Of a stretch of 64,000 nt of DNA, positions 12,960 to 25,329 are shown in pieces (position 1 is the first letter of the stretch; each line of letters begins with the position of its first letter). The translations under genes were made by a program, and so were the position numbers. Source of the DNA: Moringa oleifera. Lineage: Eukaryota > Streptophyta > Magnoliopsida > Brassicales > Moringaceae. The DNA is taken from assembly GCA_021397835.1 (NCBI GenBank), contig JAJFZO010000566.1:2852001-2916000 (forward strand), given 5' to 3'. The notes under the pieces are model-generated. The model was given only the letters and a program-made list of their open reading frames with translations, searched no databases and was not told the origin of the DNA.

Positions 12960-13900
12960 CATTAAAATATTCATCGTGAAGGCACATAACGAACAAAATT
13001 TTAGATCTGTTGCCAATCTAACGACGAATTTCTGTGTCATCAATCCATCTCCACCTGCAAATGAACGTGAAAATGTTGGAGACAAAATAATGACAAAGAT
13101 GATTGCCAGTAAGTAAAGCAGCTAACGATGAACCAAATCTGTTGCTAAGCTTTGGATTCCTAATGATAGGATATGTTATCACCAGTTCGTCATTAAATAA
13201 ATAATTAAAAACTATTTTTAAAATTTTTAATTTTTAGTGTATTTATATTATTTGATTATAATCTATAAATCATCACATATTAATAAATAAAAAAGGTGAA
13301 ATTAAAGCTAATGCAAATTATATATAAATGATAAGTTAATACATAATATTCTATTATTTCGATCACTCAACACCAAAGAAAATGAATATCATCCTAAACA
13401 TCAAGGTGGAGCCATCAAGCGATACCTATGAGAAGTTAAAAGGTAGATTTAAAGCCTTCATCATGCATGTATGCTTTGAATTTTGTCTCCCTCTGCAAAT
13501 GCTCATCCATCATGGCCTTAAAATGTAAACGATCCTACTTCTTTTTATGATGCTCATACTTAAAACTCTTCTCCATAGCCCTATGCTCCTGCTCTAAAAG
13601 TTCTTCCATAAGTTTCATTTGAGATCATATATCTCGAATGGTTGCGTCATTGACAAATCATCCATGCTAAAGCTACTGCATAAATAGTATGATTAAGCCA
13701 AAGAGTCAAGTCCATTTACTCAACGGTTCTTCTCTTTACTTATTACCTCATAGTAGACCTAGATGTACTATAAAGTCCTAGAAGATCACTCTTATGGCTA
13801 AAAAGTAGAGGTAACCAACTCCTCGATATACTCCTATTAAGAAAAAAATTATGTTAATTGATTCATTCTAAAATCAAATCAAATAATAAATTATAACGAA
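12960..13900. other. Foreign block inside the Copia relic, possibly from a CACTA-type or similar DNA transposon
   Basis: Between the gag and integrase relics there is sequence that does not look like Copia protease or integrase. On the minus strand near 13620-13440 a frame reads as a charged helical segment (around MKLMEELLEQEHRAMEK) interrupted by a stop. At about 13015-13050 there are short 'acgacgaatttctgt'-type sequences of the sort seen in plant CACTA and related elements. The assignment is tentative. Confidence 0.3.
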
Positions 13901-15027
13901 CAATGCAAAGTTATATTCACTTACTCTTTTAAAATCTTGTAAATGTAGATGTTGCTAATTATAATGAACTTTTAAGAAAATAATTGTCTTATGATGACTG
14001 TAATGCTCTTTCAGACTGTAGCAAAGCTTAAGAGGATCTTTTACAATAAGGTATTCAGATTTTAACTCCTTATAAAGATGATAGCGAAAACTCATGATTT
14101 TGGCACAATGCTGACTAAATGCACATATCATTATTCTCAACTAATTGTATGTCCAAAACTCATAACATATAAATATATTTAGGAATCTAATCATCAGAAA
14201 TAACAGTTTCATCCTCTACTGTCAAGAATTACATATTCAAATTTCTTGATATTCACCATGATAAAAATTTTAACATATAAAATATGATTTATATCAATAT
14301 AATCATAAAAATATATACTCGAAAATAAAATAAATTTAAAATAAATATGTAAAAACGTTATACCATAAAAAAAAAATAACAAAACACAATTTTTAAAAGA
14401 AAGTAACATTCTTTTCCGTATATACAAACTATTCTTTTTACTGTAATCAAACTATAAATAATCAAAGTGAGAAATGTATGCATCAGGCTAGATAATAAAC
14501 TACAACCAAGTATTAAACCCCAAGGAACTTTCCAGCCGTCTAAGGGATGACATTGAAATGCAAAATTAATATAAAGTAAGTAAAAGGTCATGTTTGCAAT
14601 TGACTATTGTCGAGATTGAGATGAAGCATCCCCGTAGAAGATTTAGCTGGTATGTATACCGATGGATCAACCGCGTATTCTAATATGTCATGCATGCATA
14701 CATTTACAATTAATGAGAATGCATTCATTTGATTCTAAGAACAAGCGCAATTACGTGTTGATACTTATTGCAAATCAAAAAATAGTAAATATTAAAAAAG
14801 AAACTTAAAATAATATAATAATAAGGAAGAGTAGTTTTTTTTTAATATATATAATCTTAAATACAACTATTTGTAGGCAATTTTTCAACAAAATGATTAT
14901 CAGTAAGTAATCAAGAAGTGTAAAGTGAAAAGAGACGATTTGAATATCAAAAGGTTAAAGCATATATCTTGAAAACAAATGAATATCTACCGTATGATTC
15001 ATAATATTTAAATAATTTTAAGTTATT

Positions 15028-15049
15028 ATATATATATATATATATATAT
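15028..15049. repeat. (TA)n microsatellite
   Basis: A run of about eleven TA dinucleotides just outside the right end of the Copia relic. Confidence 0.8.
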
Positions 15050-16188
15050 GCAAAAAGGTTTGTGTGATGCTAATATTGATTTTGAATTTTATATTTATCT
15101 TATAAGTATATTTTTAAAAATATCAATATTAAGTAGTTTTTATAATTTTAAAAATATATTAATATTGATCACCTTTATTTATATAATTTTGAATTGAAAT
15201 ATTTTAGATTTGCTTTTATATTTAGAAGTATTTATACTCTCGTGATAATCTCTATCAAAAAATATTTTGAATTTTAAGTTGATAAAATTTTAATTTTTTA
15301 GATTATTAAACATAATTACATAAACATATTTATTATTTCATTTATAAATTTGGCATTTAAATTTATATTATTTTAATAATTTTTATAAAAAATAACTTTT
15401 TACATAGTAATAATCTAGTCTTGATTAAGTTGTAGAATTTAAATTGATATAATTCATGATTGAAATTTCAAATTTAATTAACTTATCGATTTAATCTTAA
15501 AATATTTAACTGCTATATAAGGATAAATCTAATATCAAAAATTAAATTTGAGTTTATATATGAAGTTAGGAAAAAAATTGATTTGTTTTCGCTATTACTT
15601 TTATTTTTGATCAATTATAAAAATCCAATTTTGATTGATAGAAGATGAACTCTAACAATTTGATGGAATGGAGTAAATTAAGATTTATTTTATAACATTA
15701 TATAATAAATAAAACTTTACATTATAATAAATAAAAATGTTTATTTTTATTTTAAATAATAATATCAAATTATTTTCCTATGCATCCCACAGGTTTTCAA
15801 TTAGCTTATATAAGAGATTAGTATATTTTATTAAATTTTATTTTTATTAATCTATTAAAAATAATATAAAATAATTTAATAAAAATTTATTCCATTTATT
15901 CTGCATGATTTTATTGAACTATTAATTAATTATTACAAAAAAAAAAAGAGTAACAAAACAATTGATTGGGCTGAAAACTGGGTCTTGAAGTACTGAGCCG
16001 GTGATGCCCAGCCCATATGTAAACCCACGAAAAAACCGTGCGGATCCCAAGAGCTAAGCGCCTCAATTCAATTGTTTATTTTAAGATTCACATTTTAAAA
16101 ATATTTTCATTATTAAAATGAAGTTCTGAATCAAAAACAATTAAAATGATGTGAAGGAAAAAATCATTAAAATTTACTTTTTTCTTGG

Positions 16189-16219
<31 letters not shown>

Positions 16220-17100
16220 CAATCATATAATTATTTTAGCTATTGTGGACCCTCTTTTAAATTTTTAAAAATTGTAATATTTAATATTTTGTTGTAATAT
16301 AATTGTTACAAATAGTATAACTGAAAATTTTAAAAATTAATTACATTGCAAAATTTATATTTTTATAAATTTTTAAATTAAAATTTATATTTTTTATAAA
16401 TTTTTAAATTAAAATTTTAATATATTTATAATGTAAAACTTTCATTTCAATGCTCATGATTATCTCTATAACATCATTAGTATGATTATAAATTTTCACA
16501 GCATAATGATCAAGCAATGAATAAGCATTATATTATTTATCGATATTTTTCAATTTTTAATTTTTAATATATAATATGTTTTTAAAAAAGAAAATTAAAC
16601 TATATTTTATATCTTATACATTAAAATATTAATTAAATCAATTATAAATTTAATGATTCAGTTTCAATTACATCAAAAAAATTAAAAATAAAAATATTTA
16701 AATTAACATCTTATACAATAAATTTTAATTTAAATTTTTATAAAAAATATAAAAATATTTTTTAGAACCAAATATATATATATATTAAAATTTACATTAT
16801 CATTAAATATTTTATCGACAAAAATATTTTTAATTTTTTTACAATTATTTGAGTCATAATTTAGTTAAAATTAAATTAAATATTAAATATATAATTAGTT
16901 TAATTAATATATTAAAATTGGAAATTAAAAACTTACCAGGAAAAAGAAAAGGAAAAAAAAGAGGTGTGGACTGCATATTAACAAATTTTCTTTCATTAGG
17001 TTTGACTATCTTAAACTTTCCATTTAAACAAACAACAGATCTTCTCTCGGAGCAAATCTGGTCAACACATCTCTATCGGTTCCATCTTTTTCTTGAGGAC
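15050..17100. other. AT-rich intergenic DNA; no gene seen
   Basis: Almost entirely A/T with a second (TA)n run at about 16190-16216. A small higher-GC patch at about 15960-16060 has no open frame of note. A short frame at 16849-17109 shows no family features. Confidence 0.5.
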
Positions 17101-17104
17101 ATCA

Positions 17105-17480
17105 TATAAACCGTCGTATGAGCTTCAGCAGCAGAGTAAATCGACATTCAGACGGCTGCCAATAAAGGAGCACAGTATGGTATCATACGGCCTAGGCTAG
17201 TGATCGTGTGTTTCGTAAGGAAAGACACATTAAAGTCAAATTATTGTGAAGACACGTGTGATGTTGTGGTCCCCACAAGCCGACTCTAAACTGTTGGGCT
17301 ACAATCCTATGTGTAGCTAATAGGGTCATCTTCATGAGTTCAGATCCTCTTTGCTCTCTGTTCTGTCCGTCTGTCTCCTAATTATTACATAGAGAGTCAT
17401 TGGGTTACGGGTAAAAGCAGTTGTCGGGTTCACATAAGGATTGCCGACTCTCCCAAATACTAATCCCAGATTTTCTTGCT
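17105..17480. promoter_or_regulatory. Non-repetitive patch upstream of the PLATZ gene, contains a G-box-like core
   Basis: This patch is clearly less AT-rich than its surroundings and includes CACGTG within 'agacacgtgtgatg' near 17253. It lies about 1.2 kb before the PLATZ start. It could be a distal regulatory region, but no coding or RNA gene is recognised. The role is inferred. Confidence 0.25.
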
Positions 17481-18500
17481 CCATTTACTCTTTCCCAATT
17501 AAGACATAACTTTTTAATAAAATATGCTTAAAAGTTAATTCTGTATTATTATGATAAATTATTAAACTTTTTAAATTTTAAATAAATATAAAATTATTCA
17601 ATTAAATATTTTTTAATTCAAAACTTGATGTATTTGGATGAATTATATATTTAAATTTTCAATTTAATATAAGTTATTTAAATGATGATAAAAAATAAAA
17701 GTATTTTTATCAAAATGCTATAAAATTTATTTAAAATAAATTCTATATTTTATTTTATATTTATTTTAAAATTTGAATAATTTTTAACTTATAAAATATG
17801 TTTTTTATATTTTTAAATATTTAATAATATAAATTTTTTAAAAAATTATTTTGACTGAATTTATGAAGAAAAATCTTGAAGGAAAATTCAAGGATCAAGT
17901 CCGCAATAATTGAACAGAATAATTTTCATTGATGATAGAAGTGATAATAAATAAAAAGATGCAAATTAGAGGAAAAAGATGGGTATCTAACAAATGCCTG
18001 AAAAGATGAGATTAAGAACAGAGCAAAAGTGAAGTCATGGATGCGGACCTTAACTTACGTAGTTCTAAGAGAGGCAGGCAAGGGAACAGTGTAAACACCG
18101 TTCGCAACAAAATCCAGAGACTGTGGTAGACACACTGTTGGGTGGCTTGAAGCATTTAAGGTGGTAGGGGAAAACTAGGGTTTGGTCTAAAATTGCTAAA
18201 AGATTTGATTTTGATCTCCATAACGCCGCTATGGTGCGTATTATGCTCGTAACCAAACACACCAAAAACCAAAGTTGTGTACTTTCTCCTTGCTTTAAAT
18301 GAGGCCCCCCCATCGGGCACAACAGTGAATCCCCAGTGCCATTTTTGCTGCATTAGTGAGGCGCCGTTCCCCTTTTCTTGCAGCTCTGCTCTGCTCTCTC
18401 TCTTCGATGATAGTTATTTCAGTCATAATTTCAGTCTTTTTTCTTTGTATCCTCAGCCCTGACATGCCCGTCTGCTTCTGATCGACAGTTAATCAAGAAT

Positions 18501-19671
18501 ATGGTATGTTTCCATCTGGATTCTCGTTTTTCTTTCTGGGTTTTCTTCTGTTTCTTGTTTTGTTTCGATTTTGATTTGTGGGTATTTGAATTCTCTCAGG
18601 TTGGTGTAAGTTCGATTCCTCACTGGCTTGAAATCCTTCTGAGTGAGAAATTCTTTGTGCCGTGTGGGATTCATGAGTCTGTTAAGAAGAATGAGAAGAA
18701 CATATTCTGCTTGGATTGCTGCATTAGTATCTGCCCTCTTTGCTTGCCTCCTCACCGCACTCACAATTACTTACAGGTTCATTTTTCTTGAGAAAATTCA
18801 CAAATTCCAGGTAATCTGAATTTCGCCTTCTCAGTTCTTGTACCTTTTGATTTCTCTGTCTCAGATAAGAAGGTATGTTTACCATGACGTGATACGCTTG
18901 GAAGATGCGCAGGCTTTGATGAATTGCTCCCTTGTTCAAGTTAGTATCAAAAACTAGCTCGGAACTATTTTCCAGGAAAATTTTTATATTGGAAATCTTG
19001 ATTGTTGAAACTATGTGTTTTCTTTTCTGTAACTTCCGGTAGCCATACACGACAAACAGTGCAAAAGTGGTGTTCTTGAATCAGAGGCCGATGTCTCGTC
19101 CATTTAGAGGCTCCGGCAACTTCTGCATCCAGTGCAACCGTAGCCTTCAAGACCCATTTCTCTTCTGTTCCCTGTCCTGCAAGGTTCAATTTCCATCATT
19201 TTGCTTTTTGAGATTTCCTCGATTACCCACTTTTTTTTTTTCTCGGACCACTTTCTCATTTTCCTTTCTTTTTCTCGGACCACATGCATGCAGGTCCATC
19301 ACACAGTGAATTACGCCCAAAGTGGAAGCAAAAAACTTGATCTTGACAAGACTGAATTCCTTCCCTTGTTTCATAAAACCAGAACCGACGGCTCTACAAA
19401 GCTCGGCAGAGATGGCCAGATGACCCCCGACTCCGTCCTCGACTCGCTGACAGCGTGGTCCGAGTCAACAAGCGGTGGTAACACCCCCAGCGCGTTAACA
19501 GTGAGTTGCAGGTCACCGTCTCCTCCCGCCTGCACCGCAACGACGGAGACAATCAAGAAGAACCGCAGCGCCATGCCGTGCAGGGTCAGGTGGCCGATGG
19601 CGGCTGCCTCGCAGAAGGTCGGTTCCGTCAGCCGGAGAAAGGGGGTGCCTCACAGGGCCCCGTTGAATTGA
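18501..19671 (+). CDS. PLATZ zinc-binding transcription factor
   Basis: PLATZ proteins are plant-specific zinc-dependent DNA-binding proteins that bind A/T-rich sequence and often repress transcription. Five coding exons close in frame: 18501-18503 (only the ATG), 18600-18776, 18865-18939, 19043-19183 and 19294-19671, giving 257 residues. The family zinc motif is complete: Cys23-x2-His26-x11-Cys38-x2-Cys41-x4-Cys46-x2-Cys49-x3-His53-x2-His56. The following conserved blocks are also present (IRRYVYHDVIRLEDAQ, then YTTNSAKVVFLNQRP, then SLQDPFLFCSLSCK). The C-terminal part is Ser/Thr/Arg-rich and variable, as usual. The start rests on the family N-terminus MVGVSSIPHWLE, which needs a 3-base coding first exon; the downstream AG acceptor at 18599 fits exactly. 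No breaks are seen. Confidence 0.94.
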
Positions 19672-21060
19672 AAATGTGAGGATATAATTGGTAATTTGTG
19701 TGTTTTGTGGAGGGTATTTTGGGGAAATCGGGCAGTATTGGATTACTTTCATAATTTGGTTGGAAATTACTGAGCTTCCCAATTTTGTAGCGTGGACTAC
19801 TATTTTTGTTTTTTTAAAAAGTAAATACTAAATATAGAACTTATTTCTATTTATATGTTAATCATTTGAATTTGTTGCCATTATGAGTAATAGTGAAGAA
19901 CTGTGCGGCCTTTCTTCTTCAGTCAAAACACCCACAAAAATGTTTGAATCCATCCAAAAAAAAAAAAAAGGGAAATAGATGTTTGTAATTTTTGGTTAAA
20001 ATTACTTTACATTAATTATTTCAAATTTTAATTCAAAAATTAACCAAGTAAAAGTTTCAATCCAAATTTAAAGAATTTACATTAATTATAAACTTGTAGT
20101 TTCACTTGTTTTTCTCTGTGAAATTTCATTTAAATTTGTTGTTAATTTTAGTATTTGTAATTTTTAATTTAAAAAATAATTACTATGTTCTTGTGATGTT
20201 TAATTTATTATTATTTATTTAAATAAATATTAAATTTTTTTGAAATATATTCATCTTTTGTTTTACATTCAAAATATTATTGAATAAATTGTAAATTTGA
20301 TTTAATTTAAATTTTATTTAAAAATTTAAACTATTAAAAATATTTAAATTAAAAATTTTGTATACTAATTTTTTAGTTGAAAATTTACATAAATTTGAAT
20401 CGCTATTCAAACTAACATAACAAAAAATTTAAAAAATTTTAAGTATTGAAAATATTTTTAAAAAATTTGAAAATCAACTGAAGGTAGATTTGAATCGTTT
20501 TTAAAATATTTTTAATATTTTTAATTCTTTTAAATTAAAATTGACATAAAATCATTAAAAATAAATAAATTTCTTTTAATTCCATTTTAAGAAAAAATTT
20601 ATCAACAAAATGTAATATTAATATGATTACGGTAAAACTAAATAACGTTTAATAAAATGATAAATCATTCTCTCAATATTTTATATATATAAAGTGAGAC
20701 ATTAGCCACATTTTTAATTTTAATATTAATGAAAGAGAAAGAAATAGAACAGTGAAACGGAAGAAAAGAGGGGCAAGCTGAGAAAGGATCAGTTTCATTG
20801 ATCATTTAAGCTGCAGCGGGGAGCACTCACAGCAGGGTCCCACAATGGGTAGTGGTAGGGACATTGGAGATGGACCCCACCAAAATCCACTGATTTAGAG
20901 CAGGAAATTGGGGACTAAAATGCCCCACTCCAGACACAACACAATGCCATCTCCTTTTTTTTTTTTTTTTTTTAAATCATCGACATGATATTGAAAATTA
21001 ATATCTTGTCTTTTCAATTACTTTATTTTACTTACCTTTGAAGAATACGACTCGTAGACA
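19672..21060. other. Intergenic, mostly AT-rich; no gene seen
   Basis: After the PLATZ 3' region the DNA becomes very AT-rich. At about 20280-20540 it matches the dispersed AT-rich repeat seen elsewhere in the window. A higher-GC patch at 20750-20960 precedes the tRNA, with no recognisable gene. Confidence 0.45.
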
Positions 21061-21063
21061 AAA

Positions 21064-21134
21064 GCACCAGTGGTCTAGTGGTAGAATAGTACCCTGCCAC
21101 GGTACAGACCCGGGTTCGATTCCCGGCTGGTGCA
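21064..21134 (+). tRNA. trnG-GCC: tRNA-Gly (anticodon GCC)
   Basis: A 71-base cloverleaf: acceptor GCACCAG pairs with CTGGTGC at the 3' end, an A box is in the D arm, anticodon GCC is at 21096-21098 within the loop, and the B box GGTTCGATTCC is in the T arm. There is no intron. It has the form of the standard nuclear cytosolic tRNA-Gly. Confidence 0.96.
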
Positions 21135-21646
21135 GTTGCTTCTGTTTTAGGTTTTTATTTTAGCCTACATTGGGAAGGGGAAGGAAGCATATACGCTACC
21201 TTGACATCTTCTATCAGAACCAAACTGAACAACATGACATCAACCAGGACAGTGTCGAGAAGAGCAGTTGGATCAACAAACAGAGAGACTTATTTTGCCC
21301 ATTTATTAAAAGAGAGGCTTCTAAGCCTTATTGTTGATGTGGTTCAATAGTGGGAAGCCTAATTCTTCCCCCTTATAAATAATATTTCACGATCAAACCC
21401 ATATATGACTGAAAAACCAAATACAAGTGAAGCAGACATCTGCATGCCATGGGAATCACCCATCATCTTACTAAAGGATGTTCCCTGTGTGACTTATCGG
21501 ACATGCAGCCGCTATTTACTCTATTTTATGTGTCAGAGACACCATGGACCAAAGGCACCATGTATGTGATGGGTGCCAGCTATCTCATCTTATCATGTAT
21601 GGAATGGTCAGTACTGGATCTGTGTGAGGTACAGCTGCTACTGGTT

Positions 21647-24600
21647 TTATGATGTGTATTTGATGAAGTCTCCATATGCTTGAGAAACCAGGTCTTCATC
21701 TTGCCATTCATCTCTGTATGTATTTGGAAGGTCTCGCCTGAGCTTGCCAGAAACATTGTACATCTGCCTTCTCCACTCTTCGAAACCTGGACACCCATAC
21801 TGTGCACCAAGCCAGTTGCTATACTCGAACTGCAAGACAATGTCCACAATGTATTTAGAACCAATTCTGTAGCTATCTTGAATGAATCTTCTCTCTGACA
21901 TACCAATCATAGAGCTATCATAAAATGCTCAGTTGACGTTAGCTTATCGATAATCAAGGACACCAAGTTGTATCAAAGAAATCTTGATTTGCTATACATA
22001 ATCGACTTCATAAGTGGAGAAAACCCAGATAGAATGTTGCAAAAGCTCCAGAAGATTAACAGTGGGAATGAGAATGTTCACAGAAATCTGGTAAGTTAAG
22101 CTAAATGATCTTTGCACAAATTAGCAAGATCATCCGATACAGGCTTGACTCACAAAGGTATTCTTTGTTTCTTCTATATGATTGAATATAACAGAGAAAA
22201 GACATAAATTTGATGGCAAGTCCACTTATGGCATCAATTAACTGAAGTCGAAGAAAATTGTTTATGAATGCAGAATGTCTGATAGTATGCCAGCAGATGA
22301 TGAGTAAGCCTGTACCAAAACCATGCAGGCACAGAAAGCAATCACATTATGTATCATTTGTGAAGATAATGGTATAAAAAATTCCACCACTAAGCAAGCT
22401 ATCTTCAAGATGAAATTTACCTGAGAATCGCCCATATTATGAGTATATCTCTTCGGTACACCAGAAGTTTCAAGTGTTGAGTAAAAGGCTTTAACATCTT
22501 CCATCATCTCCTCTTCTGATGGAAGCATAATCCGACCAGACAAGACACCAGCAATCCACTTGCTTTGAAGTTCAAACAGTGGAAAAGGGAGAATCTGGAA
22601 ACAATTATACACAGAATCTTAACTTCAACTTTGGAAATGCATACAGATTAAAATTAAAGTCACATAAAGATTATATTGAGGATAACCTTCCACGGTAACC
22701 CAACAAAAGAAAGCCAAGGGGCCAAGGCTGGTGGGAAAACGTGCTTATATAATGGCCCAACACGATTGTCATCCACAGTCACATTGCCCTTGGTATCAAG
22801 AAAAGGGAGGTGATACTTGTACCTTGTTAGAAAAGAAAACCCACAATTATGATTTATTATTGCAATTTAAGCTTAATGCAAACAAAATGAGTACCCTGTG
22901 CAATGTAGAATAACATCAGCGACAATGACTTTCCCATTCCGAAGAACCACAGAACCCTCTTTACTGGTACTTTCTATCTGCATTGTTTAGTAAATATTAG
23001 CATCATCACCCATCTCCCAGCTCAGGGTCAAACAAGCCCGATGTACACTGTCATGATAGCCACCCCCATCTATACCATGGAATTAGTGTGTTTACCATAG
23101 AATGAAGCCACAAATTATCATATCCTGGCAGCTTTTCGTATGTTTCATCTGCAACTGATCTAGATGCAACATGGACCTCTTTGGCATCTCCAGCTATGTC
23201 CCTGCATATATCAACAGCACTTGAAGAGCTCCCAATCAAAACTACAACCTGTCCATGGAGAATATTACTTAGATATATTTTCAGGGAGATAAGAGATTAT
23301 ATAGACAAGAAACAAGGCCAGAGACAATATACATGGTCATTTACCATGTATATGGGAACATGGCCATTATGCTATAAGAGAGAGAGAGAGAGAGAGAGTG
23401 AGAACAACAGCTGAAAGGAACCAAAAAAGTATCTTTTCCACTTTAGATACAACTTGGCTGGTGAAACTTTTGCTTGGCAAATTTTTGTCAACTTTTAAGG
23501 ATTTGAGCCATTTTTCAGGACTCTGACCCCCTTTGTCCTCAGGAAGTTCTTATGGCAACTTTCGTAATATTTTTCAGTGCACAGGCCATGAAAAAGCAAA
23601 GGCCAAGCTGCATGAGATTCAGAGATTCAAATCCTTGAGAAACATACATTAAATGAAATACTAAATATGACTCCATAACTACAAAGCCCCTTTCTTTACC
23701 TTCTCAAAGATAGCCATCACTTACTCACCCGCTAAAGGGAAGCCTGAAAGCTGAATCTTAATAGACATAGCTCAAAGAAAATGGAACACTTGGAAGCATT
23801 CGGGCCAATGAAATTAGAAGAGAAAGATTAAAAAAGCAACTTCAGAGTCACCACTTGAGCGTTGCACATTATACACCACTGGACATAAAAGGATCATGCA
23901 GTTCAAAACTTACAAGTAAAAAGTTGATGTATACCTGATCTCGAAAAGTCTCAGGAACACGGTAATTGTGGCTATGTATTTGCTTCCCTGGCCATAAATG
24001 GATGCCTGAAAATAACTTAAGCAATAAGAAGGACATAGTTAAATATTTACATCTCACACTTTTGCTTGTGTAGACATAACAGAAGGAGTTTATAATCTTC
24101 AAAAACCAGAATGATTAAATCTTGAAAGTAAACTGACAGCTAAGACATGGATTTCCCTTAACTTTTAATGAAGAGACTAACAGCAAAGCATCCAAGACAC
24201 CGACAAGATTGCAAATAAGCTACCCCATTAACTGATAATATTGATGTAGTAAGATCACAACAGAGGAATCAGGGAAAGGATGGAAATAGAAGAGCAAAAA
24301 ATGAAATTTGCAGACTTCAAAATTCCCATATGATTACAAAAATAAGAAACAATTCTATCATCAAACTGAAGATGCACTTAATATTCCACATTACTTCAAA
24401 CTAAGTTTATTAGTAGGGATTTTCTACTTCTGCCACCTTCAAGTGGAGCAAGCATTACAAAATCATAAGCCCCAACACATTGACATTAATGATAGAAAAA
24501 AGGAGACCATTATCAACAAGATTAATAATACTTCACTAGAATGTTATATAGCAAGCCAAAAGGGAAAACAGAAACTCAAGCTCTGGCTTTTGCATTCTAT

Positions 24601-25320
24601 AAACCAATTTTTTTTTTCTTCAGGAAACACGAGAAAATATTAATATTTCTTAGACAAGGAAATTCATCCTATTGGTTGAGCCAAACCATGGCATACCAAG
24701 AATTCAAAAAGCTATATGAATCTGCATCTAAGGAACAAGACAAAACCATGACAAACAAACGAAGAAACAAAAAATTACCAGGGATATCAGGAAGACGAGG
24801 CTCAGTAAAATGCCCATTGCAAACAACAACAGCATCATAAATCTCGTCACCAACGCGACCTTTCTCTTTGGACCTCACTGTCCATTTCCCGCTCTCATCC
24901 AAGCCCACATGTACCACCTCGGTCTCAAACCGCACCATCTCTTCGATTTCGAACTCTCTTGCGAACTCTTGCAAGTACAGCAACACCTCCCTATGACCCG
25001 GGAACCTCCTTGGGTCTCTCGATTCGCCGCGTCGGACCACAAACGGGTAGTCTCGATAACCCATGCATTCTCTGGGGAGATTGGTACGGAGGGAGCTATA
25101 GAGGCTAGAGAGGACAATTGGTCGGGCTGGGTCGACCCCCAGTGGATCGGGTTCCACCGCCGGAGTATATATCCAGCTACCACCCACTTGCTTTTCCCGC
25201 TCGAAGACGACAACAGAGTGCCCCTCCCGACGCAGCTCCCTCGCAGCAACGAGCCCGGCTGGCTCCAGCTCCGATCACAGCCACTTGACGGGCTTTGATT
25301 GCAGGCAGAGGAGGTGACAT
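21647..25320 (-). pseudogene. Flavin-containing monooxygenase FMO GS-OX-like, frameshifted tandem copy
   Basis: Seven exons match the intact neighbour at 27.1-30.7 kb: 25320-24779, 24005-23935, 23248-23096, 22977-22895, 22822-22687, 22594-22421 and 21829-21647, all with GT-AG borders. Family enzymes S-oxygenate methylthioalkyl glucosinolates or other thioethers using FAD and NADPH. The only defect seen is one extra base near 25257-25262, inside the codons of the N-terminal FAD motif. The neighbour reads GAGAAG there, whereas this copy shifts frame after IGAGA. The total CDS length is therefore not a multiple of three. Everything downstream is open: exon 1 rest, GSSSSAVDI NADPH site and C-terminus FEYSNWLG...IKYTS. 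An in-frame restart would have to lose the FAD site. It is either a very young pseudogene or a one-base sequence error. Confidence 0.85.
23377..23399. repeat. (GA)n microsatellite in FMO copy intron
   Basis: A run of GA dinucleotides within intron 2 of the frameshifted FMO copy. A shorter GA run occupies the equivalent intron of the second copy at about 28780-28796, so it predates the duplication. Confidence 0.75.
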
Positions 25321-25329
25321 TGTTAACAC

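Larger units (their letters stand above)
10000..15006 (-). mobile_element. Decayed Ty1/Copia LTR retrotransposon, minus strand
   Basis: Several Copia protein relics lie in the correct order on the minus strand, all riddled with stops and frameshifts. Gag-like sequence (around 'YLIVKDPLKLCYSLKEHY') is at about 14140-13930. Integrase core (IRLDN...FNDYC...VEH, then NGLAK) is at about 12935-12680. Reverse transcriptase (LGIDYEKTYFSIMDA) is at about 11610-11500, with a later RT or linker segment (VVRSSNVKKAFF) near 11010. RNase H C-terminal sequence (HIS..FFY, then LFTKPL) is at about 10450-10330. Degenerate direct repeats flank this: bases to 10260 (ending TTCATAACA, followed by a T tract that would be the polypurine tract on the minus strand) resemble about 14900-15006. 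Outer LTR ends are not resolved. The element is non-functional. Confidence 0.8.

Noticed and set aside
24810..25298. Plus-strand frame opposite FMO copy exon 1
   Set aside because: Antisense shadow of a conserved FMO exon; the same shadow appears opposite the second copy.
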